Shown one piece after another: positions 33,874 to 42,645 of a DNA stretch of 64,000 nt; within the stretch, counting starts at the first letter, position 1, and each line of letters starts with the position of its first letter. The position numbers and the translations under genes are program-made. Origin of the DNA: JBGSQR01 sp964509295 (GTDB taxonomy: Bacteria > Desulfobacterota > Desulfuromonadia > Geobacterales > Pseudopelobacteraceae); NCBI GenBank assembly GCA_964509295.1, contig CAZDWS010000005.1:62001-126000 (forward strand). The letters run 5' to 3'. A model generated the notes under the pieces. That model saw only the letters and a list, made by a program, of their open reading frames with translations, did not search any database and was not told the DNA's origin.

Positions 33874-35130
33874 TTAATCTCTAACCTGGCCATCACCATA
33901 AACTATGAACTTTGTAGTTGTCAGATCCTCCAACCCCATGGGGCCGAATGAGTGCAGCTTGGTAGTTGAGATTCCGATTTCCGCACCGAGCCCCAACTGA
34001 CCACCATCATTAAAGCGGGTGGCGGCATTAACCAGCACACAGGAAGAATTGACCTCGCGTATGAAACGCTGGGAATTACTATAATCTGCAGTAATGATAA
34101 CTTCACTGTGCAGCGAGCTGTACTTGTTGATATGATCAATTGCCGCATCCAGATCATCAACAACGGCACAGGCCAGGATCAGCTCCAGATATTCTGCAGC
34201 CCAATCCTCTTCCGTTGCAACCTTGGCAACCGGCGCGTACTTTCTAAACTGCTCATCACCGCGCAGTTCAACTCCGAGCTCTGAGAGCGTTGCTGTAATA
34301 CGGGGGATAAATTCAGCAGCCACGTCCCTATGAATAAGTAAAGTCTCCAAAGCATTGCAGACACCGGGGCGCTGGGTTTTGCTGTTTACAATAATTCGCT
34401 CCGCCATATGAAAGTCAGCTGATTTATCCACAAAGGCATGACAGACACCCTTGTAATGTTTGATCACTGGTATGCGTGAGTTCTCCACCACAAAACGGAT
34501 CAGACTTTCACCACCACGCGGAATGATCAGATCAATGTACTCTTCCTGCTTGAGCATTTCCAAAACCCCTTCACGTTCAGTAAAGGGAATCAATGACAGC
34601 GCTGCAGCCGGAATTCCCATTTCAGTCATGACACCCTGCAGAATGGCGGCAATGGCACGGTTGGAATTAATCGCTTCTGAACCTCCGCGCAGTACAACGC
34701 AGTTGCCGGCCTTAAGACAGAGCGCTGCAGCATCGGCAGTGACATTGGGACGCGATTCATAAATAATGCCGATTACACCCAGCGGAATGCGCATCTTGCC
34801 AACCATCAACTCATTGGGGCGTTTCCACATTTTTGTAACTTCACCGACCGGATCAGGCAGTGCAGCGACTTCACGCAAGGCATCGGCAATGCCGACGATG
34901 CGCTTGGCATCCAGCATCAACCGATCCAGCATGGCATCGGAAAGGCCTTTCTGGCGGCCTGTTTCCAGGTCTTTGGCATTCTCTGCCACAAGATGATCTG
35001 ACTGTTTTTCCAGTGCATCGGCCATGGCCAGTATCATCTTGTTTTTAATTGCCGTACCCAGACGCGACATGACAAAAGAAGCCTGACGGGCATCCTGGGA
35101 AATTTTTATCACCTGTTCGGCAATATTCAT
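33874..35130 (-). CDS. proA: Gamma-glutamyl phosphate reductase ProA
   Basis: 418 residues, the family length. It is an aldehyde-dehydrogenase-fold enzyme that reduces gamma-glutamyl phosphate to glutamate semialdehyde with NADPH in proline synthesis. Diagnostic segments are MRIPLGVIGIIYESRPNVT, CLKAGNCVVLRGGSEA, KTQRPGVCNALETLL (catalytic Cys) and FNDGGQLGLGAEIGIST. Its stop codon directly abuts the start codon of the SBP_bac_3 kinase, so all three genes very likely share a message. proB, its usual partner, is not in the window. A GGAGG precedes the ATG. Confidence 0.96.
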   Translation of the reverse strand: MNIAEQVIKISQDARQASFVMSRLGTAIKNKMILAMADALEKQSDHLVAENAKDLETGRQKGLSDAMLDRLMLDAKRIVGIADALREVAALPDPVGEVTKMWKRPNELMVGKMRIPLGVIGIIYESRPNVTADAAALCLKAGNCVVLRGGSEAINSNRAIAAILQGVMTEMGIPAAALSLIPFTEREGVLEMLKQEEYIDLIIPRGGESLIRFVVENSRIPVIKHYKGVCHAFVDKSADFHMAERIIVNSKTQRPGVCNALETLLIHRDVAAEFIPRITATLSELGVELRGDEQFRKYAPVAKVATEEDWAAEYLELILACAVVDDLDAAIDHINKYSSLHSEVIITADYSNSQRFIREVNSSCVLVNAATRFNDGGQLGLGAEIGISTTKLHSFGPMGLEDLTTTKFIVYGDGQVRD

Positions 35131-35280
35131 TGAGTCCTCCGTGAAACAATTCTATAATTAGAATTTACAATTGGTATCGCATATTTTGTAAGTTTAAGAT
35201 AAATTGTCAGCTTCTTCAAGAAGAATGACTTAAACGGCCGCTTCCGATCTTTGGCCTGCACAAAAGAATACTTAAAAGAC

Positions 35281-35300
35281 TTGCCAAGAATCATTGGCAA
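35281..35300. promoter_or_regulatory. Palindrome upstream of gspG
   Basis: TTGCCAA-GAATCA-TTGGCAA is a perfect seven-base inverted repeat 50 bases before the gspG-like start. It could be an operator; no regulator is known to me from the sequence. The rest of 35131-35349 is AT-rich with no gene. Confidence 0.4.
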
Positions 35301-35349
35301 TGTAAAATTTTAAAGACAGACAAAACAACTCCGTGGAGGACACAGCGAA

Positions 35350-35796
35350 ATGAAACATTTAAATAACAGAAGCGGCTTTACCCTGATAGAAATCATGGTA
35401 GTAATAGTAATTCTGGCCATGTTGGCAGCCTTTGTCGGCCCCAAACTGATGGGACGCAGTGATGACGCCAAGATCCAAACCACCAAAACACAGATCAGGG
35501 GAATTGAAACGGCCCTTAAGCTGTACAAACTGGATAACGGCACATTCCCGAGCACGGAACAGGGGCTGAATGCGTTGGTTACAAAACCTACGGTAGGATT
35601 AATTCCCAAGAATTACAAAGACAGTGGCTACCTGGAAAGCAAGACCGTACCGAAAGATGCCTGGGGCAACGATTATCTGTATGTTTCTCCCGGTGAACAT
35701 GGCGACTACGATCTCTACTCCTTCGGCGCAGACGGTGCCAAGGGTGGCGAAAAGAATAATGCTGATATAAGCAGCTGGGAGTTGGAGAAAAAATAG
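35350..35796 (+). CDS. gspG: Type II secretion major pseudopilin GspG
   Basis: 148 residues. A short basic leader (MKHLNNRSG) ends at the prepilin peptidase site GFTLIEIMVVIVILAMLAAF, with Glu at +5 after cleavage before Phe. The mature part has the GspG hallmarks: ALKLYKLDNGTFPSTEQGL, PKDAWGNDYLYVSPGEHG and YDLYSFGADG, the calcium-site loop of major pseudopilins. It would form the pseudopilus that pushes substrates through a type II secretion system. No other gsp core genes are adjacent; GspA/GspB-like genes lie 15 kb away. A GTGGAGG ribosome site precedes the ATG. Confidence 0.92.
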   Translation: MKHLNNRSGFTLIEIMVVIVILAMLAAFVGPKLMGRSDDAKIQTTKTQIRGIETALKLYKLDNGTFPSTEQGLNALVTKPTVGLIPKNYKDSGYLESKTVPKDAWGNDYLYVSPGEHGDYDLYSFGADGAKGGEKNNADISSWELEKK

Positions 35797-35875
35797 GTTT
35801 TTCCAGCCCGTCAGCCAATTTAGTTATTTAGATTGATCTGTTTACATCTTAACGGAAATACGTCAGGAGGAGAAA

Positions 35876-38539
35876 ATGGCACATAAGTATGTATATTTCT
35901 TTGGCAATGGCCAGGCAGATGGTCGGGCTGAATTGAAGAGTTTGCTGGGTGGCAAGGGGGCAAATCTGGCCGAAATGACCAGCATAGGCCTGCCGGTGCC
36001 ACCGGGCTTTACAATTTCAACTGAAGTGTGTACCGAATTTTATAAAAATGACCGCAACTACCCACCTTCTCTGGCTGCTGAAGTAGCTGCCAACCTGCAG
36101 AGAGTGGAAGAGCTGATGGGCAAGAAATTCGGTGATCATTCCAATCCTCTGCTGGTCTCAATCCGTTCCGGTGCCCGCGCATCCATGCCGGGCATGATGG
36201 ATACGGTTCTCAACCTGGGCCTGAACGACAACACCCTGCAAGGCATTATTTCCCAGAGCGGTGATGAACGATTCGCCTATGATGCCTACCGCCGTTTTGT
36301 ACAGATGTATGCTGATGTCGTCATGGGGCTTGAAAAGGATATCCTGGACCACCTGCTGGAACAAAAAAAAGAAGAGCGTGGCGTCCACCTGGACACTGAC
36401 CTTACGGCGGCAGACTGGAAAGACCTGGTTGCCAAGTTTAAGGATACTATCCATAAGGAGTTGGGAGTAACCTTCCCGGAAGATCCGCAGGAACAGCTCT
36501 GGGGGGCAATCGGTGCCGTCTTCGGGTCCTGGATGAACCAGCGTGCCATCACCTACCGCAAGCTTAACAACATACCGGCTGACTGGGGCACCGCTGTAAA
36601 CGTACAGTCCATGGTTTTCGGAAATATGGGTGCCACCTGTGCCACAGGAGTTGCTTTCACAAGAGACCCGTCTACCGGTGAAAACTACTTTTACGGTGAA
36701 TTCCTGGTAAACGCCCAGGGAGAGGACGTTGTGGCCGGTATCCGCACACCACAGCCGATCAACCGCGTCAAGGACAAGGACGGCGCACTTCCATCTCTGG
36801 AAGAGGTCATGCCCGAATGTTACAAACAGCTGGTTCAGGTTCGAGACACTCTGGAAACCCACTATAAGGACATGCAGGATATCGAGTTCACCATCGAAAA
36901 CAGCACCCTGTACATGTTACAGACCCGTACCGGAAAACGTACGGCACCGGCAGCCATCAAGATTGCCGTTGACATGGTCGCTGAAGGCCTGATCGACAAG
37001 AAGACCGCTGTAATGCGCGTTGCACCTTCACAGCTTGACCAACTGCTGCACCCTTCGTTGGACCCGAAAGCAAAAAAAGAAATTATAGCCAAAGGATTAC
37101 CGGCTTCTCCCGGTGCCGTCTCCGGTGAGGTCATTTTTTCTGCCGATGAGGCCGAGGTTGAAGCGAAACGCGGGCGCAAAGTAATTCTTGTGCGCATTGA
37201 GACGTCACCGGAAGATATTCACGGCATGCATGCAGCTCAGGGGATTCTAACCGCTCGTGGCGGCATGACCTCCCATGCTGCTGTTGTTGCCAGGGGTATG
37301 GGTAAATGCTGCGTAGCCGGCTGCGGCGATATAAAGGTTGATTATGCAACTGAATCCTTTACCGCCCTTAACGGCCTGGTAATCAAAAAAGGGGACATGA
37401 TCACCCTTGACGGCACCCTTGGTCAGGTAATGCTTGGCGTAGTACCGACTGTCTCTGCTGAACTGACAGGCGATTTCGGAACACTGATGGGTTGGGTCGA
37501 CGGCTTCCGCACCATGAAAGTCCGTACCAATGCCGACACACCCCATGACGCCAAGGTAGCCAGACAATTCGGCGCAGAAGGAATCGGTCTCTGCCGCACC
37601 GAGCACATGTTCTTTGATGCTGAACGCATTGCTGCTGTGCGTGAAATGATCCTCTCTGATGAGCTGGATGAGCGTGAACGGGCCCTGGCAAAAATCCTCC
37701 CCATGCAAAAAGGGGATTTCCTGGGAATTTTCCGTGAAATGAAAGGCCTGCCGGTTACCATCCGCCTGCTTGACCCACCACTGCATGAGTTCCTGCCGCA
37801 GGAAACCAAGGACATTGAAGAGTTGTCCAAGGTCATGAAGGTGCCTGTCAAGGCGATCCAGCACAAGCTGGATACACTGCACGAGTTCAACCCCATGCTG
37901 GGACACCGTGGCTGCCGACTGGGCATCACATTCCCGGAAATCTATGACATGCAGGTCAAAGCGATTATGGAAGCGGCCTGTGAACTGGTCAAAAATGAAG
38001 ATTTCAGTATTATTCCTGAAATAATGATACCGCTGATCGCTACCGTAAAAGAGCTGCAGGTGCTCAAACAGAACGCCATTAAGATTTGCGAAGAAACCAT
38101 TGCCCGCTACGGCGTTAAAATGGAATATCTGATCGGCACCATGATCGAACTGCCGCGCGCCGCCCTCACTGCCGACGAAATTGCAACTGAGGCCGAGTTT
38201 TTCTCCTTTGGAACCAATGACCTGACCCAAACAACTTTTGGGCTTTCACGCGACGATGCCGGTTCATTTCTGCCGTTCTACGTCGACAACGGTATCCTGC
38301 CGGAAGACCCTTTTGTTTCTCTGGACCAGAATGGAGTCGGCAAACTGGTGGCCATGGCCTGTGAGAAAGGCCGGGCAGCAAGACCGAACATCAAGCTCGG
38401 AATTTGCGGTGAGCATGGAGGAGATCCGGCTTCCGTTATCTTCTTCCACAACACCGGCCTGGATTATGTATCCTGCTCGCCATTCCGGGTACCTATCGCC
38501 CGTCTGGCAGCAGCGCATGCTGTACTGGAAAAAGAATAG
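35876..38539 (+). CDS. ppdK: Pyruvate, phosphate dikinase PpdK
   Basis: 887 residues, typical length. The N-terminal ATP-grasp domain starts with YVYFFGNGQADGRAELKSLL (GGKGANLAEMTS follows) and holds SIRSGARASMPGMMDT. The central phospho-histidine domain has GGMTSHAAVVARGMGKCCV with the swivelling His at about residue 467. The C-terminal PEP/pyruvate barrel ends with LGICGEHGGDPASV (catalytic Cys) and CSPFRVPIARLAAA. It interconverts pyruvate + ATP + Pi with PEP + AMP + PPi; in an acetate or lactate user it would serve gluconeogenesis. A strong AGGAGGAG ribosome site precedes the ATG. Confidence 0.97.
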   Translation: MAHKYVYFFGNGQADGRAELKSLLGGKGANLAEMTSIGLPVPPGFTISTEVCTEFYKNDRNYPPSLAAEVAANLQRVEELMGKKFGDHSNPLLVSIRSGARASMPGMMDTVLNLGLNDNTLQGIISQSGDERFAYDAYRRFVQMYADVVMGLEKDILDHLLEQKKEERGVHLDTDLTAADWKDLVAKFKDTIHKELGVTFPEDPQEQLWGAIGAVFGSWMNQRAITYRKLNNIPADWGTAVNVQSMVFGNMGATCATGVAFTRDPSTGENYFYGEFLVNAQGEDVVAGIRTPQPINRVKDKDGALPSLEEVMPECYKQLVQVRDTLETHYKDMQDIEFTIENSTLYMLQTRTGKRTAPAAIKIAVDMVAEGLIDKKTAVMRVAPSQLDQLLHPSLDPKAKKEIIAKGLPASPGAVSGEVIFSADEAEVEAKRGRKVILVRIETSPEDIHGMHAAQGILTARGGMTSHAAVVARGMGKCCVAGCGDIKVDYATESFTALNGLVIKKGDMITLDGTLGQVMLGVVPTVSAELTGDFGTLMGWVDGFRTMKVRTNADTPHDAKVARQFGAEGIGLCRTEHMFFDAERIAAVREMILSDELDERERALAKILPMQKGDFLGIFREMKGLPVTIRLLDPPLHEFLPQETKDIEELSKVMKVPVKAIQHKLDTLHEFNPMLGHRGCRLGITFPEIYDMQVKAIMEAACELVKNEDFSIIPEIMIPLIATVKELQVLKQNAIKICEETIARYGVKMEYLIGTMIELPRAALTADEIATEAEFFSFGTNDLTQTTFGLSRDDAGSFLPFYVDNGILPEDPFVSLDQNGVGKLVAMACEKGRAARPNIKLGICGEHGGDPASVIFFHNTGLDYVSCSPFRVPIARLAAAHAVLEKE

Positions 38540-38558
38540 CGGCCTAAAGCCAGATACA

Positions 38559-38600
38559 AACAAAAAGGGAGTGAATCAATTGATTCGCTCCCTTTTTGTT
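38559..38600. terminator. Intrinsic terminator between ppdK and the convergent AMMECR1 gene
   Basis: A near-continuous palindrome AACAAAAAGGGAGTGAATCA and its complement, with A and T runs flanking the GC stem, can act in both directions. Confidence 0.92.
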
Positions 38601-38626
38601 TATGAAAAAACTCATTTATGGGCTGC

Positions 38627-39175
38627 CTATTTCTCCCCAAACACCTGAGCGCTAAAGATATAAATCTCACAATCCTTCTGCCAGGCTTTTTCAGGCAGAC
38701 CGGCCTTCATGCAGGTATGATCCAGGAACGTTTCCAGGTCCCAGCCGTATTCTGTAGCCACCTGCGGCAGCAAAACTCCGCGATTGGCATTTTTTACCAG
38801 GTAAATGCCATGTGTTCCGACAACGATTTCCTTTATTGATGATATTTTCTTTAGAGATGACAGTACAGATATTTCCAATTGGAAGTTAGCAAGATCCGGC
38901 TGTTTCATGGGATAAAAGCGTGGGTCCTGGGTGGCAGCTGCAATAGCCATCTCCTGAACCAGCTTATAAAGTGGTTTATCTGATACAAAGTTACCTATGC
39001 AGCCTCGCAGATGTCCATTTTGCTTAACGGTCACAAAACAGCCATTTTCCGCCTGTAACGACTGCGAATCAGTTTCCGCATTCACGACAGTACCGGTTCC
39101 GACTTTTGCCAAAATAGTTGCGCGGGCAATTCCAAGCAGTTCGTTCTGCTCTGCAATAGTTAGCTGTTCCGACAT
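38627..39175 (-). CDS. AMMECR1-domain protein (AmmeMemoRadiSam protein A-like)
   Basis: 182 residues from the ATG at 39175, chosen for the GGAG site upstream and the family length; the frame extends 21 codons further. The AMMECR1 signature is GHLRGCIGNFVSDKPLY, followed by AATQDPRFYPMK and LEISVLSSLKKI. A Cys lies in the RGCIG motif. This domain occurs with Memo-like and radical SAM partners in many anaerobes, but neither is adjacent here. Function is not established. It lies in a minus-strand run after def and the double-ACT gene and may be cotranscribed. Confidence 0.85.
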   Translation of the reverse strand: MSEQLTIAEQNELLGIARATILAKVGTGTVVNAETDSQSLQAENGCFVTVKQNGHLRGCIGNFVSDKPLYKLVQEMAIAAATQDPRFYPMKQPDLANFQLEISVLSSLKKISSIKEIVVGTHGIYLVKNANRGVLLPQVATEYGWDLETFLDHTCMKAGLPEKAWQKDCEIYIFSAQVFGEK

Positions 39176-39197
39176 CTGCGGTTCTCCTTTGCCCTGG

Positions 39198-39704
39198 TTA
39201 ACTGTAACTTTTTCTTCTGAACAGACCGGTTTTAACACTCATAATCCTGTCTAGAAAAAGAAGCCCGTCCAGGTGATCCATTTCATGCTGTATTGCTACG
39301 GCCTCAAAGCCCGTTGCGGTAATCTGGCGCGAAGTCCCGTCCGGTTCATCAAAGCAGATCGTAATTTCCGTTGCCCGTTCAACATCGCCCGTATAATCCG
39401 GCACACTCATGCACCCCTCACGCATGATTGCCGCTCCGCTGCAGGCGATTATCACCGGATTGATCATGCGCAGCAGGCCATGGTTGTTATCCTTGCCGTT
39501 ACGGCTTTTGGACACATCAACCACACAGACACGCAGGATCACCCCAATCTGAGGTGCGGCGACTCCCACCGAGCCGGGTCCGGCATGCATCGTATCCAAC
39601 AGATCATCAATCAGATTATGAATAGTGGCGTCAACTTTCTCCACCGGGCGGCAAACCTTTTTAAGAGCCGGATGGGGATAACGCAGAATAGTTTGAATCG
39701 CCAT
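39198..39704 (-). CDS. def: Peptide deformylase Def
   Basis: 168 residues. All three motifs are present: GSVGVAAPQIG (motif 1), EGCMSVPDYTG with the metal-binding Cys (motif 2) and QHEMDHLDGLLF with HExDH (motif 3). It removes the formyl group from nascent proteins using a ferrous ion. It follows the double-ACT gene by three bases. It is not beside fmt or another translation gene, unlike the common def-fmt arrangement. Confidence 0.96.
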   Translation of the reverse strand: MAIQTILRYPHPALKKVCRPVEKVDATIHNLIDDLLDTMHAGPGSVGVAAPQIGVILRVCVVDVSKSRNGKDNNHGLLRMINPVIIACSGAAIMREGCMSVPDYTGDVERATEITICFDEPDGTSRQITATGFEAVAIQHEMDHLDGLLFLDRIMSVKTGLFRRKSYS

Positions 39705-39707
39705 ATA

Positions 39708-40268
39708 TTAAAGTGAGACCGGCGTTACAATTCGTACGCCTATCTCCACATTCAACTCCTTCTTCAGATTTTCCAGCATCTTTTCAACCTTCTCAGGAGT
39801 TTCACCATCAGGCACATTGGCCTCCAGCATCATCACATAAACCGGATCTTCTTCTGTTCCGATCAGTTTTGTGGCCAGATCTGTGATATTAATTCCCAGC
39901 TGCGCCAGCTCGCGGGTGACGCGGTAAACAATACCGGGTTGATCAGCCCCGTACACGGAAACCAGGCAGATTTCACCGTCCGACTCTTTGCGTATTGCTT
40001 CGTCGGCATGCAACGTACGGACTACCATGGACATACCAAGCTCTTCGCAGACAGGTTTCAACTCATCCTGCAGCCTGGTTTTATTAAAGGGCTTTGGATG
40101 GGAAATAATCAGGATCATGGCGAATTCACCGGCCAGCATAGTGCAACTGGAGTCGGCAATATTGCATCCCAACCTGAAAAGTGCCTCTGTGATACCTGCA
40201 ACTATACCGGGTCTATCCTTTCCGACTACGGAAACAGCATAATGCAGCACTTCAGGATTTTGCGTCAT
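39708..40268 (-). CDS. Double ACT-domain protein, GcvR-like
   Basis: 186 residues made of two ACT domains: about 8-85 (VSVVGKDRPGIVAGITEALF) and about 97-180 (VSVYGADQPGIVYRVTRELAQ). The layout matches GcvR, the accessory regulator of the glycine cleavage system, and similar amino-acid-sensing ACT-ACT proteins. It has no DNA-binding domain and would act by contacting another protein on binding an amino acid, probably glycine. No gcv genes are nearby. It precedes def by three bases and follows the hydrogenase maturation protease by 66 bases. Confidence 0.82.
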   Translation of the reverse strand: MTQNPEVLHYAVSVVGKDRPGIVAGITEALFRLGCNIADSSCTMLAGEFAMILIISHPKPFNKTRLQDELKPVCEELGMSMVVRTLHADEAIRKESDGEICLVSVYGADQPGIVYRVTRELAQLGINITDLATKLIGTEEDPVYVMMLEANVPDGETPEKVEKMLENLKKELNVEIGVRIVTPVSL

Positions 40269-40334
40269 GTTTAGACCTCTGTTGAATTGATTTATATGTG
40301 GTTATCATTATTCGATTTTATCTGCAAATCATTT

Positions 40335-40817
40335 TTAGCTTAGTTTTTCAACTAAAAAGCCGGATACCGCCAATTCCTTGATCAACATCCCGGCCAACAG
40401 CGGCAGGGCTTCCTTCAAAGCTGGCGACAAAATATCACTGGTTTCATAAGATGCCGGAATAACCCCAAATAACGTGATTTTTTCCGGGCAACGGCCTCGC
40501 AGCTCACTGATTGTAAGAACCTCCTGGATACCGATCTGGTGCGGCGACATCTTAACCGGTATACGGTTCAGCATAAAGTCGTCCTTATCATAACGGAAAA
40601 CTGTTCCCGGCGACCCTTTTGCTTCAATTACGTCAATCAGAAAAACCTGCTCTGCCTCTTCCAGCATATGGGAAACCATAATTCCCAAAGTGCCGCCGTC
40701 ATATAGCTCTATTTCAGGTGGGAAACTGTAATTTGCCTGCATGTACCTGATGAAATGAACACCGAATCCTTCATCAGTGAAAAGCAGGTTACCTGCTCCG
40801 AATATCAACACTTTCAT
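40335..40817 (-). CDS. hybP: [NiFe]-hydrogenase maturation protease
   Basis: 160 residues from the ATG at 40817, where the fold begins at once (MKVLIFGAGNLLFTDEGFG, with the nickel-recognition Glu/Asp in TDEGFG). Further landmarks are LYDGGTLGIMVSHMLEEAEQVFLIDV and MSPHQIGIQEVL (His for nickel). It removes the C-terminal tail of the hydrogenase large subunit after nickel insertion. It is the last gene of the hybS-A-B-L-P set. A strong terminator-like hairpin (40831-40861) ends 13 bases before its start, so its expression may be lower than that of the subunits. Confidence 0.92.
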   Translation of the reverse strand: MKVLIFGAGNLLFTDEGFGVHFIRYMQANYSFPPEIELYDGGTLGIMVSHMLEEAEQVFLIDVIEAKGSPGTVFRYDKDDFMLNRIPVKMSPHQIGIQEVLTISELRGRCPEKITLFGVIPASYETSDILSPALKEALPLLAGMLIKELAVSGFLVEKLS

Positions 40818-40830
40818 TTGAATCCCTTTT

Positions 40831-40861
40831 AAAAAAAAGAGCGAGCCTGACGCCCGCCCTA
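40831..40861 (-). terminator. Terminator-like hairpin between hybL and hybP
   Basis: On the minus strand AGGGCGGGC-GTCA-GGCTCGCTC forms a stem using G-C and two G-U pairs, followed directly by eight to nine T. Confidence 0.85.
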
Positions 40862-40917
40862 TCAAATACTCCTGGCAAAATAATATTGCATAATGACAAC
40901 TGCTTTCAAATATGTAA

Positions 40918-42597
40918 TTACAGCACCTTGACCGTTGTAATCTCTTTGCCTTCCGGATCAATGGTATGAACGGCACAGGCGATACATGGGTCAAAAGAGT
41001 GGATCGTTCTCAACACTTCCAGCGGTTTGTCCGCAACAGCAACCGGATTTCCGATCAATGATGCTTCATATGGGCCCATCTCACCCTTGCCGTTTCTCGG
41101 GGCAGAGTTCCATGTTGACGGTACAACCGCCTGGTAATTCTTAATCTTCTGCTTATCAATAACCATCCAGTGTGACAGGGTTCCACGCGGCGCCTCGTGA
41201 AAGCCAACGCCCCTGTATTCACCTTTAGGAATTTCCGTATGATTGGCATAAGTGCTGTCACCTTTGGCAATATTGGCAACCAGCTTGTCCAGGTATTCCA
41301 GTGTATAGTCTGCAATCAGGTGGGCCCGGATTGAACGTGCGGTCAGGCGCCCCATTGTTGAGTGCAGGTCGCTGATGCCAACGCCGATCTTTTTAAAGGT
41401 TGAATCCATCAATGATTTTACCTTTTTATTGCCATCCACATAGGCGGCAAACAGCTGGGCAGCCGGACCGACCTGCATCGGCTTATCAGAGAGGGTTGGC
41501 GCTTTGCACCAGGAGTATTTGCCCTCTTCCTGGAAATCAGTGTATTTTGGTTTGGTCTCGCCTTCCCATGGATGCAGATTGCCCTTACCTTCATACCAGG
41601 CGTGGGTCACGCTTTCCTTGACTCCATTAACCATCTCCGCATCCTGATAATCCCTTATGATTCTGGCGCCGTTTATATTTCCGCCCAGGATAATTGCTCC
41701 CGGCAGGGCGAACTTTGTATTTTTAGTATCTTCCGGGAACTCAGGTACAGACATGTAGTTAGTCACGCCGCTGCCGTACTTGAACCATTCCTTGTAGGTC
41801 GTTGCAATTGCAATCATGTCGGGGTAATAAACCTTCTGCACAAAGTCACGTGTTTCATGCATCAATGTTCGCATGGCGGCGATCTTTTCCATATTCAATG
41901 TTGCCATGTTTTCCATGTTAATGGCAGTTGCAACACCACCAACAACCAGATTCTGGATATGCGGGTTTTTTCCGCCAACTATTGCCGTGACCTGGGCCGC
42001 CTTGCGCTGGTAATCCAGAGCGGTCAGATAGTGGGCCACAATCATCAGGTTGGCTTCCGGTGACATCTTCATGGCCGGGTGTCCCCAATAGCCGGAGGAG
42101 AATATCCCCAGACGGCCCGTTTCCACCAGCGACTTGAGCTTCTCCTTGACCGCCTTGAACTCGGTCTCGCTGTTGCCGGTCCAGTCGGACATGGACTGCG
42201 CCAGCTGGGCTGTTTTGCGGGGGTCAGCCTTGAGGGCCGAAGTTACGTCAACCCAGTCCAGCGAAGACAAGTGGTAGAAGTGCAGAATATGGTCCTGCAG
42301 GGCATGTTGGGCAATCATGATATTGCGGATGTATTGCGCGTTGAGCGGCACCTCGACTTTAAGGGCGTTTTCAACGGAGCGGATGGAGGAAATGGCATGA
42401 ACAGTCGTACACACGCCACAGATACGCTGGGCATAGATCCAGGCATCTTCCGGTGGACGGCCTTTTAATATCAACTCAAGGCCACGCCACATCTGGGCTG
42501 AAGACCAAGCGTTGGTAACCTGTCCGCCATTCACTTCCACATCTATTCTGAGATGACCTTCTATTCTGGTAATCGGATCAAGGGTTATGCGAGCCAT
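40918..42597 (-). CDS. hybL: Periplasm-facing [NiFe]-hydrogenase large subunit
   Basis: 559 residues from the ATG at 42597, which has GGAGG six bases upstream; a TTG two codons earlier is less likely. The N-terminal active-site motif is RICGVCTTVHA (RxCGxCxxxH, about 60-70) and the C-terminal one is DPCIACAVH (about 536-544), giving four cysteines for the Ni-Fe centre. The 15 residues after the last His are the tail removed by the maturation protease. No signal peptide is present; export relies on the Tat signal of the small subunit. It oxidises H2 for anaerobic respiration. Confidence 0.97.
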   Translation of the reverse strand: MARITLDPITRIEGHLRIDVEVNGGQVTNAWSSAQMWRGLELILKGRPPEDAWIYAQRICGVCTTVHAISSIRSVENALKVEVPLNAQYIRNIMIAQHALQDHILHFYHLSSLDWVDVTSALKADPRKTAQLAQSMSDWTGNSETEFKAVKEKLKSLVETGRLGIFSSGYWGHPAMKMSPEANLMIVAHYLTALDYQRKAAQVTAIVGGKNPHIQNLVVGGVATAINMENMATLNMEKIAAMRTLMHETRDFVQKVYYPDMIAIATTYKEWFKYGSGVTNYMSVPEFPEDTKNTKFALPGAIILGGNINGARIIRDYQDAEMVNGVKESVTHAWYEGKGNLHPWEGETKPKYTDFQEEGKYSWCKAPTLSDKPMQVGPAAQLFAAYVDGNKKVKSLMDSTFKKIGVGISDLHSTMGRLTARSIRAHLIADYTLEYLDKLVANIAKGDSTYANHTEIPKGEYRGVGFHEAPRGTLSHWMVIDKQKIKNYQAVVPSTWNSAPRNGKGEMGPYEASLIGNPVAVADKPLEVLRTIHSFDPCIACAVHTIDPEGKEITTVKVL

Positions 42598-42645
42598 GTA
42601 CAACCTCCGTATATAAAAGAAGCAAAACTAGTATATTTAAACTAA

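Noticed and set aside
37247..38230. 327-codon frame antisense to ppdK
   Set aside because: Lies wholly within a well-conserved gene on the other strand; the protein is His/Phe-rich nonsense typical of an antisense shadow.
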